DNA of 64,000 bases. Origin: HdN1 sp964473645. GTDB taxonomy: Bacteria > Pseudomonadota > Gammaproteobacteria > Pseudomonadales > Ketobacteraceae. The position numbers and the translations under genes are program-made. Each line of letters begins with the position of its first letter. The first letter of the stretch is position 1. Shown in pieces: positions 48,696-56,357 of this stretch. A model generated the notes under the pieces. The model ran no database searches and was not told where the DNA came from. It saw nothing but the letters and a program-made list of their open reading frames with translations. The DNA lies in assembly GCA_964473645.1 (NCBI GenBank), contig CAYYPW010000029.1:1-64000 (forward strand). Reading direction: 5' to 3'.

Positions 48696-48795
48696 CAGGG
48701 TGGGAGATTGGTTCTGGAACGTCGCCGACATGGATGTCGGCGTCGAGCTTACAGGGACGTACTTGCAGCGTTTCCAGAACCAATCTCCCACCCTG
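48696..48795 (+). repeat. Long-hairpin intergenic repeat, copy 3
   Basis: Outer arms 48696-48719 and 48772-48795 are perfectly complementary over 24 bp. The inner hairpin is CGCCGACA-TGGA-TGTCGGCG, a compensatory change at one pair relative to the CGCCGGCA/TGCCGGCG of copies 1 and 2. GTCGAGCTTACAGGGACGTA is shared with copy 1 except for C to T. It lacks the G-run. It sits in the 245-bp gap between two convergent genes, so it could act as a transcription barrier. Confidence 0.9.
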
Positions 48796-48841
48796 GCACT
48801 GTACACAAATCTAAGTGCAGAGAAATTTTAAAGCAGAACAA

Positions 48842-50359
48842 TCAATCAAGTGCCCGTCGACGATAGCCCGTAAAGGCACTCACTCCCACCAACACCCCAC
48901 AAAGCCCCAACAAAGGCCAATACCCCCACCGAGCAAACGGCGTCTCCCCCACCGTACGAAACACCTCCCCCCTCAAAACCCCTTGCTCAAAACTCGGCAA
49001 CCGCTTCACCACCACCCCCTGCGGATCAACAATCGCAGTAATCCCCGTATTCGTCCCCCGAATCAAATACCGCCCCATCTCCAGCGCCCGCATCCGCGCC
49101 ATCTCAAAATGCTGCAACGGCCCAAATGAGTGGCCAAACCACGCATCATTACTAATCGTAATCAACACATCCGCCTGCTTACCCAACGTCCGCACCAACT
49201 CCGGATAAACAATCTCATAACAAATATAAGGCGCCAACGAAAACCCCTTCGCCAACAACGGCTCCTGATCCCCAGCCCCCGGCGTAAAACTCGACATCGG
49301 CAAATCAAAAAACGGAATCAACCCCCGAATCACCCCCTCCAGCGGCACAAACTCACCGAAAGGCACCAACGTCTGCTTATGATAAATACCACTCCCTTGA
49401 CCGGCCGCAAAAATTGAATTGTGATAAATCACATCGTTTTCACCCGCACCCGGCTCCCAAAACGGCACCCCCGAAATAAACGCCGCGCCCGCCTGCTCAG
49501 CCTGCAAATCAATAGCACCGATCAACGGCAACGCATCCGAATAAAACACTGGGAATGCCGCCTCAGGCCACACCACCAAATCCGTCGAGCCCCACAGGGG
49601 CGTCGTTAAGGTTGTATAAGTGCGAATAATATTTTCACGCTGCGCCGGGTCCCATTTCATCTCCTGGGCAATATTGGCTTGCACCAACGCTACTCGCAGC
49701 GGTGTTTTTAAATCCGGGTATGTCCATTGCGTACTCTGCAGCTTTTGCGCACCGATCAGCACCAACACCATCACCACGATCGGCGTCATGAGCATCACTC
49801 CCCGGCGCCGAATCACCTCCAGCAACAGGTTGCCCATCATCACCACCAGAAAACTGATCCCCATCACCCCCAACACAGGCGCAAAGTGTTTTAGCGGCGT
49901 ATCGATAAATCCATAACCAGCAAACAACCACGGAAACCCGCTCAAAAACCAAATCCGCATCCACTCCATCAACACCCACAACGCCGGGAAGCTGAGTACA
50001 TGCCAGCGTTGCAACCGCAGCGCGCTATAGAGGTAGCCCTGCACGCCATGCACGATGCCCAGCAACGCCACAAACGCAAAGGTGAGAAACACCGAAAGCG
50101 GCAAACTCGTCCCGCCAAAATAGTGAATGCTCACATACACCCACGAAGCCCCAGCCCCCCAGAACCCCAGGCCATACCACCACGCCCGCACAAAGGCCTG
50201 CCGAGGCGATAAGTCCCGCAGCACATGTGCCAGCACAGCGACAGAGATAATGATGATCCACCAGAAATTCAGTGGTGCAAGACCCAAGGGGAATGCGGCG
50301 CCTGCCAACAAGGCAAGCGCATGACCGGCCCAACCGCCGGGGGGACGAATTTTGCTCAT
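48842..50359 (-). CDS. lnt: Apolipoprotein N-acyltransferase Lnt
   Basis: Membrane enzyme that N-acylates the lipoprotein N-terminal cysteine. N-terminal membrane helices (residues 1-200) are followed by a nitrilase-like periplasmic domain with the Glu-Lys-Cys triad: VVWPEAAFP, the lysine in IYHKQTLVPFGEFVP, and cysteine in APYICYEIVYPE. Length 505 is normal. The last ~200 codons strongly favour G over C on the coding strand, giving a C-rich plus strand from about 48860 to 49450. It is 25 bp downstream of corC. Confidence 0.95.
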   Translation of the reverse strand: MSKIRPPGGWAGHALALLAGAAFPLGLAPLNFWWIIIISVAVLAHVLRDLSPRQAFVRAWWYGLGFWGAGASWVYVSIHYFGGTSLPLSVFLTFAFVALLGIVHGVQGYLYSALRLQRWHVLSFPALWVLMEWMRIWFLSGFPWLFAGYGFIDTPLKHFAPVLGVMGISFLVVMMGNLLLEVIRRRGVMLMTPIVVMVLVLIGAQKLQSTQWTYPDLKTPLRVALVQANIAQEMKWDPAQRENIIRTYTTLTTPLWGSTDLVVWPEAAFPVFYSDALPLIGAIDLQAEQAGAAFISGVPFWEPGAGENDVIYHNSIFAAGQGSGIYHKQTLVPFGEFVPLEGVIRGLIPFFDLPMSSFTPGAGDQEPLLAKGFSLAPYICYEIVYPELVRTLGKQADVLITISNDAWFGHSFGPLQHFEMARMRALEMGRYLIRGTNTGITAIVDPQGVVVKRLPSFEQGVLRGEVFRTVGETPFARWGYWPLLGLCGVLVGVSAFTGYRRRALD

Positions 50360-50384
50360 GAATGTACTTCTATTCCGACCCAGT

Positions 50385-51224
50385 TCAATCCACGGGCGTC
50401 ACCTGCAGGAGACGTATCGTGCGCTGGTCGGCATTTAACACCTTGAAGAGGAATTTGCCAATCTTTATAGACTCATGGCGTTTCGGCAGGCGCCCAAAAT
50501 GGCTCAGTACGATCCCACCTATGGTGTCAAAATCTTCGGTCTCAAACTCGGTGCTGAAGTGTTCGTTGAACTCATCGACCGGCGTTACCGCCTTGACGAT
50601 GTACTCGCGCCCATGGGCACGCTTGATCATGTGGTCGTCTTCGAAATCGTGCTCGTCGGCAATTTCACCCACGATTTGTTCCAGAATATCTTCGATGGTG
50701 ACCAAGCCCGACATGGTGCCATATTCATTGATAACGATGGCCATGTGCGTGCGGGAGTGGCGAAATTCGCGCAATAACACGTTAAGGCGTTTGCTTTCGG
50801 GAACAAACACCGCAGGGCGAATCAGCTCTTTAAGAGGGGTTTTGTCGAGTCGATTTTTAGCCGCGAGATCAAGCAGGTCTTTTGCCAACAGAATGCCGAC
50901 CACTTCATCCTGTGTTTCATCATAAACGGGGTAACGGCTGTGAGCAGACTCTACGATGGTGGGAAGGTAAACGTCGGGGGTGACGTTAACATCAATCATG
51001 GTGGCTTGACTGCGCGGGATCATGATTTCCCGTACTTGCATTTCCGAGACTTGTAACGCGCCTTGAATGATGTTGAAAGCTTCGGGGTCGATCAATCCGT
51101 TTTCCTGTGCCGAATGTAAAACTTCGACCAGTTCCCCTTTATTTTGTGGCTCACCCGAAAGAAAGTTGGCGATCTTTTCTAGAAAATTACGCCCGGATGA
51201 GCCGTTTCGACTGTCGTCGTTCAT
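50385..51224 (-). CDS. corC: CBS-domain protein CorC (YbeX)
   Basis: HlyC/CorC-family protein associated with magnesium/cobalt efflux and ribosome homeostasis. It has the N-terminal VSEMQVREIMIPRSQ motif, two CBS repeats (~70-190, with RYPVYDETQDEVVGILLAKDLL and THMAIVINEYGTMSGLVTIEDILEQIVGEI, each split) and the C-terminal transporter-associated domain (TIGGIVLSHFGRLPKRHE). Length 279 is normal. It overlaps ybeY by 4 bp (ATGA) and precedes lnt, the conserved ybeZ-ybeY-ybeX-lnt order. Confidence 0.94.
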   Translation of the reverse strand: MNDDSRNGSSGRNFLEKIANFLSGEPQNKGELVEVLHSAQENGLIDPEAFNIIQGALQVSEMQVREIMIPRSQATMIDVNVTPDVYLPTIVESAHSRYPVYDETQDEVVGILLAKDLLDLAAKNRLDKTPLKELIRPAVFVPESKRLNVLLREFRHSRTHMAIVINEYGTMSGLVTIEDILEQIVGEIADEHDFEDDHMIKRAHGREYIVKAVTPVDEFNEHFSTEFETEDFDTIGGIVLSHFGRLPKRHESIKIGKFLFKVLNADQRTIRLLQVTPVD

Positions 51225-51706
51225 GGGTTTTCATCATCTCCATAAGGATCAGTAATACCGAAGCCTGCCAGCAGCTTGATTTCAAGCGCTTCCATCTGAT
51301 CGGCTTCGTCGTCTTCAATATGGTCATACCCCAGCAGGTGTAGCGTGCCGTGTATCACCATGTGTGCCCAATGGGCCACTACGTCTTTGCGTTGTTCTTG
51401 CGCTTCTTTTTTTACGACATCGGCACAAATGGCCAGATCCCCCAGAATGGCAACATCAACCTCAGGAGGGGCTTCAAACGGAAAGGACAACACATTGGTG
51501 GGATAATCCTTCCCGCGATAATCGCGATTGAGCTGCTGACTTTCAGCAGCATCGACGATGCGTATGGTGAGTTCGTACGGTCCATCCCGCTCGAATTCAA
51601 CCTCTGCATCATTTACTGCTGCTTGTGCCCAGCGTAAAAACTGCTCGTCAGCGGGTATGTCGACAAATCCGCCGTCGTTTTGTATCACCAGGTCGAGCGT
51701 TGGCAT
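51221..51706 (-). CDS. ybeY: Endoribonuclease YbeY
   Basis: Metal-dependent single-strand RNase for 16S rRNA 3'-end maturation and 70S quality control. It has the zinc motif HMVIHGTLHLLGYDH (H-x3-H-x5-H) near residue 110 and NRDYRGKDYPTNVLSFPFE. Length 161 is normal. The start ATG at 51706 overlaps the ybeZ stop by one base (TAATG). Confidence 0.95.
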   Translation of the reverse strand: MPTLDLVIQNDGGFVDIPADEQFLRWAQAAVNDAEVEFERDGPYELTIRIVDAAESQQLNRDYRGKDYPTNVLSFPFEAPPEVDVAILGDLAICADVVKKEAQEQRKDVVAHWAHMVIHGTLHLLGYDHIEDDEADQMEALEIKLLAGFGITDPYGDDENP

Positions 51707-52779
51707 TAATGTGCGTCCCGCTTGGCTTCCGCGCCCCTATCCTGCGTACCTTTATCCTGGCGTTCGCCTTTTTCTTGTTTTTCGAAGACGTCATACGCTT
51801 CGACAATGCGTTGCACCAAGGTATGGCGTACTACGTCTTTCGAACTGAAATGGGTAAAGCCGATACCATTGACGCCTTGCAGTACATGCATGGCATGTAC
51901 CAAACCTGATTGAATCCCGCGCGGCAAATCGACCTGAGTGTAATCCCCGGTAATGACAGCTTTGCTACCAAAACCAATCCGCGTCAGAAACATTTTCATC
52001 TGCTCACGCGTGGTGTTTTGGCTTTCATCGAGAATGATAAAGGCGTTATTGAGTGTGCGACCGCGCATATACGCTAAAGGGCACACCTCAATAATTTGTC
52101 GCTCGATCATTTTGGCAACGCGTTCGAACCCCATCATTTCGTAGAGGGCATCGTAGAGCGGGCGCAAATACGGGTTGATCTTCTCTGACAAATCGCCCGG
52201 CAAGAAGCCCAGTTTTTCACCCGCTTCAACGGCAGGGCGCACCAGTAAAATGCGTTTTACCTGTTCTTGCTCCAATGCGTCGACCGCGCAGGCGACGGCC
52301 AGATAGGTTTTTCCGGTGCCTGCCGGGCCAATCCCAAAATTGATGTCGTAACGAAAAATGTTCCGCACATAATTTTTCTGGTGTTCACCGCGGGGTTTGA
52401 TGGCGCCTTTGCGGGTGTGGATGGAAAGCTCGGCACTTTCGGTGTCCAACTCAGCCTCGTCGGTGGGGAGGTGGTCGACGTGTTCGGTATTCATCTGCGA
52501 CTCTCGAAGGTGGAGATGCACCGCGTCTGGCGTGATCTCACGGCCGCTCGCGGTGTCTTTGTAAAGGGCGTCCAGTACATGGCAGGCGGTTTCAACAGAA
52601 TCGGGTTGACCTGAGAGCTGAAATTGGTTGCCGCGGTTTTTGATAATGACCTTCAGCCGGGATTCGATTTGCATCAGATGGGCATTGAACGTGCCACAGA
52701 GATTGGCAAGACGGCGCGCATCGTGCGGCTCAAGGACGAGATTCTGGACAGTACTGGGGGTGGGGGTGGCAGCGCTCAA
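51706..52779 (-). CDS. ybeZ: PhoH-like ATPase YbeZ
   Basis: PhoH-family ATPase partner of YbeY. It shows Walker A GPAGTGKTYLAVACAVDAL, RPAVEAGEKLGFLPGDL, Walker B FIILDESQNTT and the KMFLTRIGFGSKAVITGDYTQVD region. The N-terminal KH-like LEPHDARRLANLCG requires an early start; the only candidate is TTG at 52779, with no clear ribosome site. A strong GC hairpin lies between it and miaB. Confidence 0.92.
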   Translation of the reverse strand: MSAATPTPSTVQNLVLEPHDARRLANLCGTFNAHLMQIESRLKVIIKNRGNQFQLSGQPDSVETACHVLDALYKDTASGREITPDAVHLHLRESQMNTEHVDHLPTDEAELDTESAELSIHTRKGAIKPRGEHQKNYVRNIFRYDINFGIGPAGTGKTYLAVACAVDALEQEQVKRILLVRPAVEAGEKLGFLPGDLSEKINPYLRPLYDALYEMMGFERVAKMIERQIIEVCPLAYMRGRTLNNAFIILDESQNTTREQMKMFLTRIGFGSKAVITGDYTQVDLPRGIQSGLVHAMHVLQGVNGIGFTHFSSKDVVRHTLVQRIVEAYDVFEKQEKGERQDKGTQDRGAEAKRDAH

Positions 52780-52826
52780 GGTAGCTCACGTAACCTCATG
52801 ATGATGAACATGAGCTTAAGGATATA

Positions 52827-52865
52827 CCGGCAGGGGGGGGCAGGGGAATCCCCGCCCCCTCCCGG
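52827..52865 (-). other. GC-rich hairpin between miaB and ybeZ
   Basis: G runs at 52833-52846 pair with C runs at 52850-52863, closed by CC/GG at the ends, with small bulges and an AAT loop. The transcript has no U tract after it, so it is not a classic terminator; it may slow polymerase, block exonucleases or set relative expression. It is also G-run rich on either strand. Confidence 0.55.
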
Positions 52866-52878
52866 CCACATTCTCGAC

Positions 52879-54216
52879 CTATTCGGCCATGCCCGCAAAC
52901 AGCCCGCGCAGGGAGTTGGGCAGGGCTTCTTCGATGCTGATATTGACGAATTTACCAATCAAATCGTCGTCATCATGACGGAAGTTCACCACCCGGTTGT
53001 TCTCGGTGCGCCCCTGCAATTGGCCAGGATCTTTCTTGGAATAGCCGTCCACCAGAATGGTTTGAATGCTGCCCACCATGCGCCGCGAGATCTCCTGCGT
53101 ATTCTGGACAATACGATGTTGCAATATGGCCAGACGGCGCTTTTTCTCTTCTTCCGGAGTGTCATCGGGCAAGTCTGCCGCCGGGGTGCCAGGGCGTGCA
53201 CTATAGACAAAGCTGAAAGAGTTGTCGTAGCCCACTTCTTCAATCAGCTTCATGGTGTCGTTGAAATCAGCCTCGGTTTCCCCCGGAAACCCGATAATGA
53301 AATCCGACGACATGCAAAGATCAGGTCGTACTGCCTTCAGTTTGTAATAGCGGGCCAGATAATCCGCAGCAGTATGGTTGCGTTTCATCGCCGCCAAAAT
53401 GCGATCTGAACCACTTTGCACCGGCAGATGTAAGTGGCTTACCAGCTTCGGCACGCGTGCATACACGTCAATCAACGCATCGTTGAATTCCATTGGGTGC
53501 GAGGTGGTAAAACGAATGCGCCCGATGCCAGGCAGGGTGGCAATGTGTTCGATCAATTCGGCCAGATCGACAATCTCACCCTCGGCATTCTCGCCACGGT
53601 AGGCATTTACGTTTTGGCCCAGCAAATTGACTTCACGTACGCCGAGGGATTCAAGATGGCGAATCTCCCGCATCACATCCTCGAAGCGACGGCTGACTTC
53701 CTCGCCACGGGTGTAAGGCACCACGCAGAACGAACAGTATTTGGAGCAACCCTCCATGATCGAAACCATGGCCTTGGGGCCTTCCACGCTCGGCTCGGGC
53801 AAGGTGTCGAATTTTTCAATTTCGGGAAAGCTAACATCCACCACCGATTTGTGCGTTTCGCGCACTTTGCCAATCATGTCTGGGATACGGTGCAGAGTTT
53901 GTGGCCCGAAGACCATGTCCACATGGGGGGCGCGCTTCAGTATGGCGGGGCCTTCTTGGCTGGCGACGCAGCCGCCTACCCCAATCACGAGATCCGGGTT
54001 GCGTTGTTTCAGACGCTTCCAGCGACCAAGTTGGTGAAACACCTTTTCCTGCGCCTTTTCGCGTATTGAACAGGTGTTCAGCAGAATGACATCGGCTTCA
54101 TTCGGGTTGTCAGTGCGCTCGTACTCTTCGGTGGTGCCGAGCAAATCCGCCATGCGGGCGGAGTCATACTCATTCATCTGGCAACCGTGAGTTTCGATAA
54201 AAAGCTTCTTGGCCAT
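52879..54216 (-). CDS. miaB: tRNA-2-methylthio-N6-dimethylallyladenosine synthase MiaB
   Basis: Radical-SAM methylthiotransferase acting on i6A37 of tRNAs. It has the N-terminal UPF0004 domain with three cysteines (ETHGCQMNEYDS, NTCSIREKAQEKV, GVGGCVASQEG), the radical-SAM motif CSKYCSFCVVPYTRG near residue 157, and a C-terminal TRAM domain (IQTILVDGYSKKDPGQLQGRTENNR split). The start MAKKLFIETHGC at 54216 matches family N-termini; the frame is open to 54327. Length 445 is normal. Confidence 0.96.
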   Translation of the reverse strand: MAKKLFIETHGCQMNEYDSARMADLLGTTEEYERTDNPNEADVILLNTCSIREKAQEKVFHQLGRWKRLKQRNPDLVIGVGGCVASQEGPAILKRAPHVDMVFGPQTLHRIPDMIGKVRETHKSVVDVSFPEIEKFDTLPEPSVEGPKAMVSIMEGCSKYCSFCVVPYTRGEEVSRRFEDVMREIRHLESLGVREVNLLGQNVNAYRGENAEGEIVDLAELIEHIATLPGIGRIRFTTSHPMEFNDALIDVYARVPKLVSHLHLPVQSGSDRILAAMKRNHTAADYLARYYKLKAVRPDLCMSSDFIIGFPGETEADFNDTMKLIEEVGYDNSFSFVYSARPGTPAADLPDDTPEEEKKRRLAILQHRIVQNTQEISRRMVGSIQTILVDGYSKKDPGQLQGRTENNRVVNFRHDDDDLIGKFVNISIEEALPNSLRGLFAGMAE

Positions 54217-54406
54217 GACACATCCACTCAAGCAAGCATCCCGACCGGCGAGCGGCCATTGGGAACACAAAGGGTAAAGAATTCGGTAAAGGCCGGCGAT
54301 TATACCTGCTGACCGGTGCCCCCGCACCCCTATAAAACCGATGTGCCCATTGCTGCCGGGCCGACATCAGATACAATGGCGGTTTTCCACACCTTGGGGA
54401 ACACGC

Positions 54407-54982
54407 ATGCGCATGATATTGCAGGTAATGCTGTCGATAGCCTTGTTTGCTGTAATGTCTTTGGCGCAAGCCGAACCGCTGCCCATCAACACCCGTTTAG
54501 GGGGCGATTTTACTTTGTTGTCCACACAAGGGGGTACGCAAAGCCTGTCCAGCTTCAAGGGTAAATTGGTGCTGCTGAATTTTGGCTACACCCATTGTCC
54601 CGACGTTTGCCCCACCGTTTTGCACCGTATGTCGCAAGTCATGCGAGCACTTGATAAGGACGCAGTCAAAGCGCAGGCCCTGTTTGTCAGTTTTGATCCC
54701 GCCCGTGACACCGTGCCGCATTTAAAATCCTACGTCACCGCTTTTTATCCTGATATGGTCGGCATGACGGGCACCCCTGAGCAAATTGCAGCGGCAGCAA
54801 AACAATACGGTGTCATTTATTTTGAAGAACCTGGGAACGCCTCGGCGGCAGGCAAACTGTTTGCACACAGTGATTTTATTTATTTGCTCGATACTCAAGG
54901 CCGAGTACGGGCGCTTTTCAATAATGAACAAAGTATCAGCGCAATGGCCGATACCGTAAAACAACTACTGCGGGAGGAATAA
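54407..54982 (+). CDS. SCO1/SenC family copper chaperone / thiol-disulfide protein
   Basis: Signal peptide (MRMILQVMLSIALFAVMSLAQA) and a thioredoxin-like fold with the copper-binding CPDVCP (NFGYTHCPDVCPTVL) and the distal histidine in FAHSDFIYLLD, so all three metal ligands are present. SCO proteins help load the CuA site of cytochrome oxidase. GGGGA lies six bases before ATG 54407. The PCuAC gene starts 4 bp after the stop, so the two are cotranscribed. Confidence 0.9.
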   Translation: MRMILQVMLSIALFAVMSLAQAEPLPINTRLGGDFTLLSTQGGTQSLSSFKGKLVLLNFGYTHCPDVCPTVLHRMSQVMRALDKDAVKAQALFVSFDPARDTVPHLKSYVTAFYPDMVGMTGTPEQIAAAAKQYGVIYFEEPGNASAAGKLFAHSDFIYLLDTQGRVRALFNNEQSISAMADTVKQLLREE

Positions 54983-54986
54983 AAAT

Positions 54987-55499
54987 ATGAAGGCCTTTCT
55001 GAAAATGTCGTTGGCCCTGGCGCTGCTGATGCCCTTGAGTGGCTGCGTTACCGAACCATTGAACAACAAACCCGACCTACCGCCAGCACCTGTAGTGGTA
55101 AAACAGGAGGGTTGGGTACGTTGGGTGCCTCCAACATCGCGCAATAGCGCTGCGTATTTCACGATTGAAAATCCCAGTCTCGCCAATGATTTTCTGGTGG
55201 CCGCCAGTTCACCACGAGCCCGTGTTGCCGAATTGCATAAAACCGTAGAAGTGGGTTTGGCGAAATCCATGCAGCCGGTAAAAGTCATTCCGGTGAGCGG
55301 CGCTACCCGTTTGGAGTTGAGCCCCGGTGGCTACCATATCATGCTGATTGACTTGACGGCGCCACTGCAAGAGGGCGAGAAAATCCCCATGACGCTGGAG
55401 TTTAAACGTAGCGGCAAGATTGACGTCAGCTTTCCCGTCATGATGATGTACGGCGGCGATCAGAACGAACATCAACATCAACATCAACATCATCATTAA
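54987..55499 (+). CDS. PCuAC-family periplasmic copper chaperone with His-rich tail
   Basis: A lipobox (MPLSGC) makes it a probable lipoprotein. The body is the PCuAC beta-barrel (DUF461) with copper ligands in ELHKTVEVGLAKSMQPV and GGYHIMLIDL. PCuAC delivers copper to cytochrome oxidase, usually with SCO, as here. The C-terminus ends in EHQHQHQHHH, encoded by a CATCAA-type tandem repeat at about 55470-55497, which may store or hand over copper and could vary in length. Confidence 0.87.
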   Translation: MKAFLKMSLALALLMPLSGCVTEPLNNKPDLPPAPVVVKQEGWVRWVPPTSRNSAAYFTIENPSLANDFLVAASSPRARVAELHKTVEVGLAKSMQPVKVIPVSGATRLELSPGGYHIMLIDLTAPLQEGEKIPMTLEFKRSGKIDVSFPVMMMYGGDQNEHQHQHQHHH

Positions 55500-55523
55500 T
55501 TCATTTCGACGCAGGAGTTGTTT

Positions 55524-56324
55524 ATGGCATTAACGCCGCTGCCCGGGTTCAAGACGTTTGATTTTGCCCATAACGGCCACAAGCATACTGTTTATAAAAA
55601 AGGCGAGGGCGACAGACCTGGCGTATTGATTGTGCAGGAGCTTCCTGGCGTCACCCCGGAAACTGTCGCCTTGGCAGAGCGCCTGCATAGTGATGGTTTT
55701 ACGGTGTATGTGCCATTGTTGTTCGGGGAGATGAATATTGCGGCTGAGCCGCTTAAAAATCTGGGACGCATCTGCATCAGCCTGGAATTCCGCGTGCTCG
55801 CCAATCGTCGTAAAAGCCCGGTAACGGATTGGCTGCGTGCCCTTTGCCGACGTATGCAAGAAGAAACAGGTGGGCAGGTCGGTGCCATTGGAATGTGCTT
55901 GACCGGTGGTTTCGTGTTGGCGTTGATGGTGGATGAATCGGTCGCTGCGCCGGTACTGAGCCAGCCTTCGCATATGGGTGGCATGTTCAATGCGCAAGCC
56001 AATGCCACATTGGGGATGCCCGAAGATGTCGTTAAAGAGGCGGTTGCTCGCTCCAAACGCGATAATATTCCGGTATTGGGCCTGCGGTTTGACAAAGACA
56101 TTATGTGCACGAAAGAACGCTTCGACAAACTGAGCGAAATGTTTGGCGAAAACTTCCGTCGTATTGAGATCGATCGTTCGCTCTATGCGAAGCATCGCAT
56201 CAAAACGATTGCACACAGTGTGCTGACATTGGAATTTGTTGATCGCCCGGGGCACCCTACTCGCGATGCTTATGAGCAGGTGGTCGGGTTTCTGCATGAA
56301 AGATTGGATCATAAGCGCGCCTGA
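55524..56324 (+). CDS. Dienelactone hydrolase family protein
   Basis: Alpha/beta hydrolase with GVLIVQELPGVTPETVALAERLHSDGF (split, residues ~30-58) and the nucleophile elbow GAIGMCLTGGFVLALM, where cysteine is the nucleophile as in dienelactone hydrolases. Aspartate and histidine partners are plausible in the C-terminal part (RPGHPTRDAY). AGGAG lies six bases before ATG 55524. No aromatic degradation genes are nearby, so the natural substrate is unknown. Its stop codon lies in the loop of a GCGCGCC/GGCGCGC hairpin (56315-56332), and it converges with the GH5 gene. Confidence 0.85.
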   Translation: MALTPLPGFKTFDFAHNGHKHTVYKKGEGDRPGVLIVQELPGVTPETVALAERLHSDGFTVYVPLLFGEMNIAAEPLKNLGRICISLEFRVLANRRKSPVTDWLRALCRRMQEETGGQVGAIGMCLTGGFVLALMVDESVAAPVLSQPSHMGGMFNAQANATLGMPEDVVKEAVARSKRDNIPVLGLRFDKDIMCTKERFDKLSEMFGENFRRIEIDRSLYAKHRIKTIAHSVLTLEFVDRPGHPTRDAYEQVVGFLHERLDHKRA

Positions 56325-56357
56325 TGGCGCGCCAAACGTCAGTCGAAGCTTAACTTC

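Noticed and set aside
48815..49609. Plus-strand open frames rich in Pro, His, Arg and Thr opposite lnt
   Set aside because: Low-complexity translation of a C-rich strand antisense to a conserved gene.
55470..55497. CATCAA tandem repeat considered as a CRISPR-like or minisatellite element
   Set aside because: It is in frame and encodes the His-rich tail; no spacer-repeat structure.
56315..56332. GCGCGCC-TGAT-GGCGCGC hairpin at the dienelactone hydrolase stop
   Set aside because: No T tract on either strand, so it was not called a terminator.
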